Source: VBDM01 sp035280025 (GTDB taxonomy: Bacteria > Pseudomonadota > Gammaproteobacteria > Burkholderiales > SG8-39). From it: a stretch of DNA of 64,000 nucleotides. Where the stretch lies: positions 1 to 64,000 of the forward strand of contig DATEGT010000046.1 of NCBI GenBank assembly GCA_035280025.1, read 5' to 3'. Below the pieces are notes generated by a model that ran no database searches, had not been told where the DNA came from, and saw nothing but the letters and a program-made list of their open reading frames with translations. Positions 27,856 through 34,762 of this stretch are shown in pieces (the stretch's first letter is position 1; every line of letters begins with the position of its first letter). Both the position numbers and the translations under genes were made by a program.

Positions 27856-28485
27856 ATGCAAGTACCGCGTCGCACTCACCCCCTAGTCATCGTAGCCGCA
27901 GGCACCGTCAGCCTGTTCAGCCTGGTCGGCATCGGAGCCGTCATGGGCTGGATACCGACCACGGTCGGTCAAAGCCCCAGCGCCGCCATAGCGCAGATCC
28001 CGGAGAAACCCGAGCAGCCCGAGCCCCCGAAGGCGCTCGAGCAGCGCGCGCAACCCAAGCACAAGGCCGTCGCGAAGTCCGAGTCGCCGCGTCCGCAGAC
28101 GCGAGTCGCCGTCGCGCCTCCTCCGGCGCCGGTCGCCGTCGCGGCTCTCTGTCGCGAGTGCGCCGTGGTCGAAGACGTGCGCACCGTCGAAAAGCCCGGG
28201 CAGGCATCGGGGGTCGGCGCCGTCGGCGGCGCAGTGGTCGGCGGCGTCCTCGGGCATCAGGTCGGGTCCGGTCGCGGCAAGGACGTCGCCACGATTCTCG
28301 GAGCACTCGGCGGAGCCTTGGGCGGAAACGAAGTCGAGAAAACCGTGAAGAAGGAAAAGGAATACCAGATCGTCGTGCGCTACGACGACGGGAGCAAGGG
28401 GCTGTTCACCCAGGCGACGCCGCCCAGCTGGCACAAAGGCGACAAGGTCAAGATCGTCGACGGAGCGATACGAGCCAACGGATAG
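27856..28485 (+). CDS. Glycine-zipper 2TM domain protein
   Basis: 209 aa with a GAAGGAGAG ribosome site. An N-terminal hydrophobic segment (PLVIVAAGTVSLFSLVGIGA) could be an uncleaved anchor. A Pro/Lys/Ala-rich linker (residues 40-95) leads to two conserved cysteines (LCRECAVV) and a glycine zipper of the Rickettsia 17-kDa antigen type (GAVGGAVVGGVLGHQVGSGR, GALGGALGGNEVEK). The C-terminal YQIVVRYDDGSKGLFTQ is typical of the outer-membrane lipoprotein SlyB-like group. Probably an envelope protein; exact role unknown. A strong intrinsic terminator follows. Confidence 0.83.
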   Translation: MQVPRRTHPLVIVAAGTVSLFSLVGIGAVMGWIPTTVGQSPSAAIAQIPEKPEQPEPPKALEQRAQPKHKAVAKSESPRPQTRVAVAPPPAPVAVAALCRECAVVEDVRTVEKPGQASGVGAVGGAVVGGVLGHQVGSGRGKDVATILGALGGALGGNEVEKTVKKEKEYQIVVRYDDGSKGLFTQATPPSWHKGDKVKIVDGAIRANG

Positions 28486-28505
28486 AGGCGAACGCCGGAA
28501 GTTCC

Positions 28506-28530
28506 GGGCGGGCCACGGCCCGCTTTTTTT
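28506..28530 (+). terminator. Rho-independent terminator
   Basis: GCGGG/CCCGC stem (extendable to GCGGGCC/GGCCCGC, 28508-28523) followed by seven T residues (28524-28530), 20 bp after the glycine-zipper gene's stop. It insulates that gene from the ykkC-type leader downstream. Confidence 0.88.
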
Positions 28531-28542
28531 CGCCGCCTCCAG

Positions 28543-28571
28543 TTGACGGGTCCCGATTCGCCGTCTTACAT
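28543..28571 (+). promoter_or_regulatory. Sigma-70 promoter of the ykkC-type leader
   Basis: -35 TTGACG (28543-28548), 17-bp spacer, -10 TTACAT (28566-28571). This places transcription start near 28578, about 10 nt before the RNA element, between a terminator and the aptamer, as expected for a riboswitch leader. Confidence 0.55.
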
Positions 28572-28587
28572 TTGCACTGCTCAACCG

Positions 28588-28690
28588 ACGGGTAGCTAGG
28601 GTTCCGCCGCGACGCTTCGCGGGCCTGGTCCGAGCGCTACACAAAGCCGCGGGATGCCGCCGGCATGCACCCGAAGAACAAAACTCTAGA
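28588..28690 (+). ncRNA. ykkC-class riboswitch (guanidine-I-like, divergent 3' half)
   Basis: The 5' half carries the invariant ykkC blocks in order: CTAGGGTTCCG (28596-28606), a stem-loop, CTGGTCCGAG (28625-28634) and CTACACA (28637-28643). A CGGGT (28589-28593)/ACCCG pair can close the element, and an ATGCC/GGCAT hairpin sits in the middle. The canonical 3' block of guanidine-I RNAs (GGGA..AAAAG.CCCGGGAGA) is not there; instead the region reads AAGAACAAAACTCTAGAGGG. The class includes RNAs sensing guanidine, ppGpp, PRPP or nucleotide diphosphates. Ligand unknown here. Downstream gene: an EamA transporter. Confidence 0.72.
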
Positions 28691-28731
28691 GGGGATAGGT
28701 TGGGACGGGTTGTTTCGTCCCTGCCATCCCC
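28691..28731 (+). promoter_or_regulatory. Nested hairpin before the EamA start (possible expression platform)
   Basis: Outer stem GGGGAT (28691-28696)/ATCCCC (28726-28731) and inner stem GGGACG (28702-28707)/CGTCCC (28716-28721). It starts directly at the 3' edge of the ykkC-type element and ends 3 bp before the GGAGG ribosome site of the transporter. No poly-T follows, so translational rather than transcriptional control is more likely. Inference from position. Confidence 0.5.
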
Positions 28732-28743
28732 TTCGGAGGTGTC

Positions 28744-29604
28744 GTGACCGGTCTCGCAATCGCCCTGGTGCTCACCGCCGCACTGATCCACGCGAGCTGG
28801 AACTACATTCTCAAGAAGAGCGGAGGCGGGGTAGGCTTCGTCTGGGCGTTCGCCCTTCTCTCCTCGCTTCTCTACGCGCCGCTGGCTGTCGGCGTGGTCA
28901 TCGTCCAGCACTTTCAGTTCAGCGTTCAGGCGCTCGCCTATCTCTTCGCGAGCGCGGTCCTGCACACGGGCTATTACCTGCTCCTCGACCGCGGCTACAG
29001 GTACGGGGACTTGTCGGTCGTCTATCCCCTCGCGCGCGCCACGGGCCCCTTCCTGACCGTGCTCGTCGCCCTCGCGCTTCTGGGCGAGCGCCCCGGCGCG
29101 ATTGCCCTGTGCGGAGCCGCGCTCGTGGTCGGGGGCGCCTTCTTCCTAGCCGCCAGTCCGGCAAAACTTCGCGAAGCGGGCGCCGTCCGCGGGATCGCCT
29201 TCGCCATCCTGACCGGGTGCATGATCGCGTCCTACACCGTGGTCGACAAGCAGGCGGTGAGCGCCGCGCTCATCCCGCCCATTCTCCAGGACTGGGGCGC
29301 AAATCTCGGCCGGGTCCTGGTGATGGCGCCGCTCGCGCTGCGGCGTCCCCAGGAGATCCGCGCCGCGTGGAGCAACAAGCGGAAAGCCGTGATCCTGGTC
29401 GCGCTCCTCTGTCCTCTTTCCTATATTCTGGTGCTCAGCGCCATGGTCTTCACTCCGGTCAGCTACGTCGCTCCCGCGCGGGAGATCAGCATCCTGTTCG
29501 CCGCGCTGATGGGCACCCACTGGCTGCGGGAAGGCGACATGGCCCGACGTATCGCCGCAGCGGCCGCGATGGCGCTCGGCGTGATCGCGCTCGCGCTGGG
29601 CTGA
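28744..29604 (+). CDS. EamA/DMT-family transporter under a ykkC-type leader
   Basis: 286 aa from GTG 28744 with GGAGG 4 bp upstream. Ten hydrophobic segments in two EamA repeats; YGDLSVVYPLARATGPFLTV and FTPVSYVAPAREISILFAAL are the conserved helix-4/helix-9 motifs of the family. Probable inner-membrane exporter. In other bacteria ykkC RNAs often control small multidrug-resistance guanidine exporters of the same superfamily, so export of guanidine or a related compound is a reasonable hypothesis; a ppGpp- or nucleotide-linked role is also possible. marC follows after 6 bp. Confidence 0.88.
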   Translation: MTGLAIALVLTAALIHASWNYILKKSGGGVGFVWAFALLSSLLYAPLAVGVVIVQHFQFSVQALAYLFASAVLHTGYYLLLDRGYRYGDLSVVYPLARATGPFLTVLVALALLGERPGAIALCGAALVVGGAFFLAASPAKLREAGAVRGIAFAILTGCMIASYTVVDKQAVSAALIPPILQDWGANLGRVLVMAPLALRRPQEIRAAWSNKRKAVILVALLCPLSYILVLSAMVFTPVSYVAPAREISILFAALMGTHWLREGDMARRIAAAAAMALGVIALALG

Positions 29605-29610
29605 ACCGCC

Positions 29611-30216
29611 ATGGAAACCTCTTTCGCCTCCGCGGTCGTCATCCTGCTGCTGGTGACCGATCCCGTCGGCAACATTCCGCTCTTCGTCGCGCTGCTGCGG
29701 CCGGTCGCCCCCGAGCGCCGTGTCCGGGTGATCCTGCGGGAATGCGCGATCGCTTTCGCCGTGCTGGTGGGCTTCGTGCTCTTCGGGAGCTGGCTGCTCG
29801 AGCTGTTCGGACTGTCCGACCGCTCGCTCACGCTCGCCGGCGGCATGATCCTGTTCCTGATCGCCCTGCGGATGATCTTCCGAAGCCCTGAGGGCATTTT
29901 CGGCGAATCTCCTTCCGGCGAACCCCTCATCGTGCCTCTCGCGATTCCCTCGATTGCCGGCCCCGCGGCGATCGCCACCGTCGTGCTGCTCGTTTCCCGC
30001 GCGCCGCAACGGATGGGGGAATGGCTCGCGGCGGTCGCCGTGGCGATGGCAGTCACCCTCGCGACCCTGCTGCTCGCCGAGCGGATCAGCCGCTGGGTCG
30101 GCGAGCGGGCGCTCGCGGCTTTCGAGCGCCTGATGGGGCTGCTGCTGACGGCGATAGCCGTGGAGATGCTGCTGCGCGGGATCGAGGGATTCGTCCGACA
30201 CCTTCAGCAGAGCTGA
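29611..30216 (+). CDS. MarC-family integral membrane protein
   Basis: 201 aa, six predicted helices. The opening FASAVVILLLVTDPVGNIPL and the GGMILFLIALRMIF and PLAIPSIAGPAAIATVVLL stretches are standard for MarC/YhgN (UPF0056). Despite the name, MarC proteins are not shown to confer multiple antibiotic resistance, and their substrate is unknown. It follows the EamA transporter by 6 bp and so may share the ykkC-type leader. It converges with the patatin gene, 3 bp apart. Confidence 0.9.
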   Translation: METSFASAVVILLLVTDPVGNIPLFVALLRPVAPERRVRVILRECAIAFAVLVGFVLFGSWLLELFGLSDRSLTLAGGMILFLIALRMIFRSPEGIFGESPSGEPLIVPLAIPSIAGPAAIATVVLLVSRAPQRMGEWLAAVAVAMAVTLATLLLAERISRWVGERALAAFERLMGLLLTAIAVEMLLRGIEGFVRHLQQS

Positions 30217-30219
30217 ACG

Positions 30220-31107
30220 CTAGCCGGGAATCGCGTTGCGGATCACCGGCAGCATGCGCGTGACTTCGTCGCGCCCCTCCGCGATCGCGTATTCCGCCCG
30301 GTGATAGTCGAGCAGGCCGAGATGGCCGAGCCGGGGCGTAAGCAGCACCTCCGGGGGCTCGCCGGCGAGCCGGCTGCGCGCGATCCTCAGCTGCATGATG
30401 TTGATCGAGCCCATGAGCGTCTCGACCAGCGAGGGCGGCGCGATCTCGGGCTCCGCCTGCCGGTCGCTCGTCGGGTTGTACCGCGGCAGAACCCTGCTCA
30501 TGAAGCTGCCGGTCTTGGTCAACGTCCGGTCGTCGTCGCGTGCGTAGCGCCCGACCAGATCGGATCCCAGATCGACCGCCAGAACGATATCCGCGCCCAT
30601 CGCGCGACACAGCGAGACCGGGATCGGATTCACCACGCTGCCGTCGACCAGATAGCGGTCTTCGTGCAGCACGGGACGGAACAGGCCGGGAACGGCGATC
30701 GACGCCGCGACTGCGGCCGACACCTTCCCCTCGCGCAGCCAGACTTCCTGCCCCGAATGCAGGTCGGTCGCGACCGCCGCAAGCGGTATCGGCAGATCGG
30801 AGAACTCGCATTCGACGAATTGCTCGCGGAAGACCTCCTTGATGCGCTCGCCCTTGATGAGCCCGCCGCGCAGGCCGAAGTCCGCGAGCTTGAACATGCC
30901 CCTGCGGTCGATCCCGAGCGCCCAGGCCTCCACCTGATCGAGGCGGCCTGCGGCGAAGGCCGCCCCGACGAACGCGCCTACCGAGCAGCCAGCGATCAGA
31001 TCGGGGCTGATACCCGCTTCGATGAGCGCGCGCAGCACCCCGATGTGAGCCCAGCCGCGCGCCGAGCCCGCCCCGAGCGCGAATCCGATCTTGAGCCGGC
31101 GCGCCAC
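30220..31107 (-). CDS. Patatin-like phospholipase (RssA type)
   Basis: 295 aa from GTG 31107, whose G is shared with the rimO TAG stop. The Ser-Asp dyad motifs are visible: an oxyanion loop GAGSARGWAHIGVLRALIEA, the nucleophile GCSVGA and the YLVDGSVVNPIPV block with the catalytic Asp. No signal peptide; the protein is the compact bacterial patatin (about 300 aa) called RssA. It probably hydrolyses phospholipid acyl esters at the inner membrane; the natural substrate is unknown. Confidence 0.9.
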   Translation of the reverse strand: MARRLKIGFALGAGSARGWAHIGVLRALIEAGISPDLIAGCSVGAFVGAAFAAGRLDQVEAWALGIDRRGMFKLADFGLRGGLIKGERIKEVFREQFVECEFSDLPIPLAAVATDLHSGQEVWLREGKVSAAVAASIAVPGLFRPVLHEDRYLVDGSVVNPIPVSLCRAMGADIVLAVDLGSDLVGRYARDDDRTLTKTGSFMSRVLPRYNPTSDRQAEPEIAPPSLVETLMGSINIMQLRIARSRLAGEPPEVLLTPRLGHLGLLDYHRAEYAIAEGRDEVTRMLPVIRNAIPG

Positions 31108-32438
31108 TAGGCAATCCGGGCCCACAAGTCGTGGGCGTCCGAGTTCGTGACTTTCACGCGAAGCCGGTCGCCGGGAACGACCTCGCCGGCACCCTCGACG
31201 CGCACCACGCCGTCGATCTCCGGTGCATCGCCCGCCGAGCGCGCGACTGCGCCTACGGGGAGGATTTCGTCGACGAGCACGTCCAGAGTCCTTCCGACCT
31301 TTCGCCTCAGTCTGCGGGTGCTGATCTTCTCCTGCAACCGCATGAGGCGCCCGCGTCGCTCTTCGCGTACCTGGTCGTCGAGAGCCCCGGGCAGCTGGTT
31401 CGCCCCTGCCCCCTCCACCGGGGAGTACGCGAAGCAGCCCACACGGTCGAGCTCGGCTTCCTCGAGAAAATCCAGCAGCTCCTGGAATTCGGTTTCGGTC
31501 TCTCCGGGAAAACCCGCGATGAAGGTGCTGCGGATCGAGATGTCCGGGCAGATGCTGCGCCAGGCGCGGATGCGCTCGAGGTTGTCCTCTCCGCTCGCGG
31601 GCCGTTTCATGAGCTTGAGAATCCTGGGATTTGCGTGCTGGAAAGGCACGTCGATGTAGGGAAGAATCTTGCCCTCGGCCATGAGAGGAATGACCTCGTC
31701 GACGTGCGGATACGGATACACGTAATGCAGCCGCACCCACACGCCCAGCTCGCCGAGGGCAACCGCCAGATCGCTCATGCGAGTCTTGAGGGGCCTGCCT
31801 CCCCAGAAATCCGTCCGGTATCCGAGATCCACTCCGTAGGCGCTCGTGTCCTGCGAGATCACGAGGAGCTCCTTCACTCCGGCTCTCACGAGATTCTCGG
31901 CTTCGCGCATCACTTCGCCTATCGGCCGGCTCACGAGATCCCCGCGCAGCGAAGGGATGATGCAGAAGGTGCAGCGGTGGTTGCAGCCCTCCGAGATCTT
32001 GAGGTAGGCGTAGTGCTTTGGCGTCAGCTTGATCCCCTGCGGGGGCACGAGATCGACGAAGGGGTCGGGCGGCTTGGGCAGGTGCTCGTGCACCGCCGCC
32101 ATCACCTCCTCCAGGGCGTGAGGGCCCGTGACCGCGAGGACCTTGGGATGCGCCTCCCGGACCACGTCGCCTTTCGCGCCGAGGCATCCGGTCACGATCA
32201 CCCGGCCGTTCTCCGCGAGCGCCTCGCCGATCGCGTCGAGCGACTCCTGCACCGCGGATTCGATGAAGCCGCAGGTATTCACCACGACGAGATCGGCCCC
32301 GTCGTACGAGGGCGAGATCGCGTAACCCTCGGCCCGCAGACGGGTGAGGATTCCCTCGGAGTCGACCAGAGCCTTGGGACAGCCGAGCGAAACGAAGCCG
32401 ACCTTCGGCTCCGCCGGGATGCGCCTGCGCGGGATCAG
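31107..32438 (-). CDS. rimO: Ribosomal protein S12 methylthiotransferase RimO, probable CTG start
   Basis: 443 aa. Radical-SAM enzyme adding a methylthio group to the conserved Asp of ribosomal protein S12. Cys ligands of the two clusters are seen: SLGCPK, NTCGF and TGCLGAKGD (N-terminal cluster), and CNHRCTFC (CxxxCxxC, radical SAM). A TRAM domain ends the protein. There is no ATG, GTG or TTG close to the family's usual N-terminus; CTG 32438 overlaps the phaR stop as CTGA, has a GAGGA site 9 nt upstream, and gives the expected length (E. coli RimO about 441 aa). An upstream ATG (32672) would add 78 non-homologous residues inside phaR. Confidence 0.92.
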   Translation of the reverse strand: MIPRRRIPAEPKVGFVSLGCPKALVDSEGILTRLRAEGYAISPSYDGADLVVVNTCGFIESAVQESLDAIGEALAENGRVIVTGCLGAKGDVVREAHPKVLAVTGPHALEEVMAAVHEHLPKPPDPFVDLVPPQGIKLTPKHYAYLKISEGCNHRCTFCIIPSLRGDLVSRPIGEVMREAENLVRAGVKELLVISQDTSAYGVDLGYRTDFWGGRPLKTRMSDLAVALGELGVWVRLHYVYPYPHVDEVIPLMAEGKILPYIDVPFQHANPRILKLMKRPASGEDNLERIRAWRSICPDISIRSTFIAGFPGETETEFQELLDFLEEAELDRVGCFAYSPVEGAGANQLPGALDDQVREERRGRLMRLQEKISTRRLRRKVGRTLDVLVDEILPVGAVARSAGDAPEIDGVVRVEGAGEVVPGDRLRVKVTNSDAHDLWARIA

Positions 32439-33049
32439 TTTTTGTTTTCCTCGCCCGACGGCGTCTTGTCGCTCCCGGGCTGGGTGCCGGCGGGCTGCCC
32501 GGCGAATCCCGGCATGCCGGTGAATCCCGGGAACGCGAAGCCGGAGAACATGGTTCGCGTCTGATTCTGCAGCTGGTCCTGCATCTGCTGGAACACGGTC
32601 CGGCTTTGATCGAGGTATGCCGAAATCAGGCTCTGCATCGCCGGGCCCTGGAAGCTCATGAATTGCTTCCATAGATCCTCGTTGAGCTTGGCCGGGTCGC
32701 CGTAGAGCTTCTGCGATTGCTCGCGCAGGCTCTTCTGCATCTCGGCGAAAAGCTGCATGTTGCGCTCAAGGTAGGAACCCAGCATCCCCTGCATTGCGTT
32801 TCCGTAGGAACGGATGAATTGGGTAAGCACGTCCGAGGAGAACATCGGCGCTCCGGCGGCTTCCTCCTCCAGGATGATCTGGAGGAGAATCGACCGCGTC
32901 AGATCGTCGCCGGTCTTGGCGTCCACCACCTGGAACTCCTCGCCTTCGACGACGAGCTTCTTAACGTCGACGAGGGTGATGTATACGCTCGTCTTGGTGT
33001 CGTAGAGACGGCGATTCGGGTACTTCTTGATCAATCGGGGCTCAGACAT
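32435..33049 (-). CDS. phaR: Polyhydroxyalkanoate synthesis repressor PhaR
   Basis: 204 aa. The N-terminal PHB/PHA accumulation regulator DNA-binding domain (IKKYPNRRLYDTKTSVYITL) and the following FQVVDAKTGDDLTRSILLQI are highly diagnostic; the C-terminal half is Gln/Met/Phe-rich (PHB granule binding). PhaR represses phasin and its own gene and is released when granules form. It sits downstream of the two phaB genes and overlaps the rimO start. Confidence 0.95.
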   Translation of the reverse strand: MSEPRLIKKYPNRRLYDTKTSVYITLVDVKKLVVEGEEFQVVDAKTGDDLTRSILLQIILEEEAAGAPMFSSDVLTQFIRSYGNAMQGMLGSYLERNMQLFAEMQKSLREQSQKLYGDPAKLNEDLWKQFMSFQGPAMQSLISAYLDQSRTVFQQMQDQLQNQTRTMFSGFAFPGFTGMPGFAGQPAGTQPGSDKTPSGEENKN

Positions 33050-33103
33050 GGGGACCCTTGCCTGGTTGCAGTACGCGGGTGCTGCAGTGCCACATGATAC
33101 ACC

Positions 33104-33847
33104 TTAGGCCATGTGCTGGCCGCCATTGATGGCGATGTTCGCGCCGTTCACGAAAGCAGCTTCCTCCGAGCACAGGTAGATGATCAGCCCGGCGACCTCC
33201 TCGGGGCGACCCAGGCGACCGAGCGGAATCTGGGGAAGGATTTTCGAATCGAGAATCTCCTTCGGAATCGCCGTCACCATCTTGGTGCCGATGTAGCCCG
33301 GCGATATCGTATTCACGGTCACGCCCTTCCTCCCGACTTCCAGGGCCAGCGATTTGGTGAACCCATGCATGCCCGCTTTTGCCGCGGCGTAATTGGTCTG
33401 CCCGAAAGCGCCCTTGGATCCGTTCACCGAGGATACGTTGATGATCCGCCCCCAGCCGCGGTCGACCATCGCGTCGCAGACCTGCTTGCTCACGTTGAAC
33501 ACCGAGTCCAGGTTCGTGCGGAGCACGGTGTCCCAGTCCGCCTTGGTCATCTTTCTGAACGTCATATCGCGGGTGATGCCCGCGTTGTTGACCAGGATGT
33601 CGACGGGCCCGAGGTCGGCGACGATTTTCTCGACGCAATCCCTGCAGGAATCGAAATCGGCGACGTCGCACGCGAACGTATGGAAATCGTAGCCTCGGGA
33701 CTTCAGCGCCGCGCGCCATGCTTCCGCGCCCCTGTTCGCGGGAGAGTAGGTGACGGCGACCCTGTATCCAGCGTCCGCCATCTTCGTGCTGATGATCTCG
33801 CCCAACCCTCCCATGCCGCCGGTGATGAGCGCCAGCCGCTTGGCCAT
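33104..33847 (-). CDS. phaB: Acetoacetyl-CoA reductase PhaB (copy 2)
   Basis: 247 aa from ATG 33847, chosen over the frame start at 33877 because AGGAGG lies 5 bp upstream. NADPH-dependent SDR that reduces acetoacetyl-CoA to (R)-3-hydroxybutyryl-CoA for PHA synthesis. Seen: glycine motif TGGMGGLGEIISTKM, NNAGITRDMTFRKM, catalytic Ser in INVSSVNGSKGAFGQ, and YxxxK as NYAAAKAGM. The ending AINGGQHMA matches PhaB. Closely related to the adjacent phaB copy 1, from which it is 64 bp away. Confidence 0.94.
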   Translation of the reverse strand: MAKRLALITGGMGGLGEIISTKMADAGYRVAVTYSPANRGAEAWRAALKSRGYDFHTFACDVADFDSCRDCVEKIVADLGPVDILVNNAGITRDMTFRKMTKADWDTVLRTNLDSVFNVSKQVCDAMVDRGWGRIINVSSVNGSKGAFGQTNYAAAKAGMHGFTKSLALEVGRKGVTVNTISPGYIGTKMVTAIPKEILDSKILPQIPLGRLGRPEEVAGLIIYLCSEEAAFVNGANIAINGGQHMA

Positions 33848-33911
33848 GATCCCTCCTTGCTCGCTTCGGTCCCTCAAATTATGGCATCAAATCCGGAGCG
33901 GACCGCTGGCG

Positions 33912-34724
33912 CTAGGCCATGTGGAGGCCGCCGTTGATCGAAATGTTCGCTCCGGTGATGTAACCGGCCTCGTCCGACGCGAGGTAGGCGACCAGGCCCG
34001 CGATCTCCTCCGGTTGAGCCAACCGCCCCATAGGAATCTGCTGAACGATCGATTCCAGAATCTCGGGTTTCATCGCTTTGACCATGTCCGTCTGCACGTA
34101 GCCCGGCGAGACGGTATTCACGGTCACGCCCTTCTTGACGACCTCCTGGGCCAGGGCTTTCGAGAACCCATGCATGCCCGCCTTTGCCGCGGAATAGTTG
34201 GTTTGCCCGAACTGGCCCTTGAGGGCATTCACGGAGGAAATGTTTACGATACGGCCCCATCCGCGCTCGGCCATTCCCTCGATCACCTGCCGGGTGACGT
34301 TGAATACGCTGTTCAGATTGGTGTTGATGACCGCGTACCAGTCGCCGGGGGACATGCGCTTGAACACGCTGTCGCGGGTGATGCCCGCGTTGTTCACGAG
34401 AATGTCCACCGGCCCGATCGACGAGCCGATCTGGTGGAACATCTCGGCGCAGGACTCGTAGTCGTCGACGTTGCCTTCGGCGGCATGGACCATGAGGCCT
34501 TCGGCTTGCATCTGGGCGAGCCACGCACCCTTGTTCGCGAAGCCGGGCAGACAACCCGCCACGACTTTGACCCCGCTTCGCGCAAGCCGTCGGCATACCG
34601 CAGTGCCGATTCCGCCCATGCCGCCGCTCACGAATGCAATACGCTGCTTGAGCGGTTTTAAGGGTTGATCCATCGAATCCGCGGCCGCCTGAGCGCCGCG
34701 CCTTGTCGCTGTCGCGGTAGTCAT
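33912..34724 (-). CDS. phaB: Acetoacetyl-CoA reductase-like SDR PhaB (copy 1, N-extended)
   Basis: 270 aa from ATG 34724 (AGGGAG ribosome site 6 bp upstream; in-frame upstream start at 34766 is poorer). Same SDR motifs as copy 2: SGGMGGIGTAVCRRL, NNAGITRDSVFKRM, INISSVNALKGQFGQ, NYSAAKAGM, and the final SINGGLHMA. It carries an extra ~25 residues at the N-terminus (TTATATRRGAQAAADSM) that copy 2 lacks. Both active-site sets look intact, so both probably reduce acetoacetyl-CoA; differences in cofactor or chain-length preference cannot be read here. Confidence 0.92.
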   Translation of the reverse strand: MTTATATRRGAQAAADSMDQPLKPLKQRIAFVSGGMGGIGTAVCRRLARSGVKVVAGCLPGFANKGAWLAQMQAEGLMVHAAEGNVDDYESCAEMFHQIGSSIGPVDILVNNAGITRDSVFKRMSPGDWYAVINTNLNSVFNVTRQVIEGMAERGWGRIVNISSVNALKGQFGQTNYSAAKAGMHGFSKALAQEVVKKGVTVNTVSPGYVQTDMVKAMKPEILESIVQQIPMGRLAQPEEIAGLVAYLASDEAGYITGANISINGGLHMA

Positions 34725-34762
34725 TCCGTTGCTCCCTCTTTGATTTTCCACCATCCGAACCC

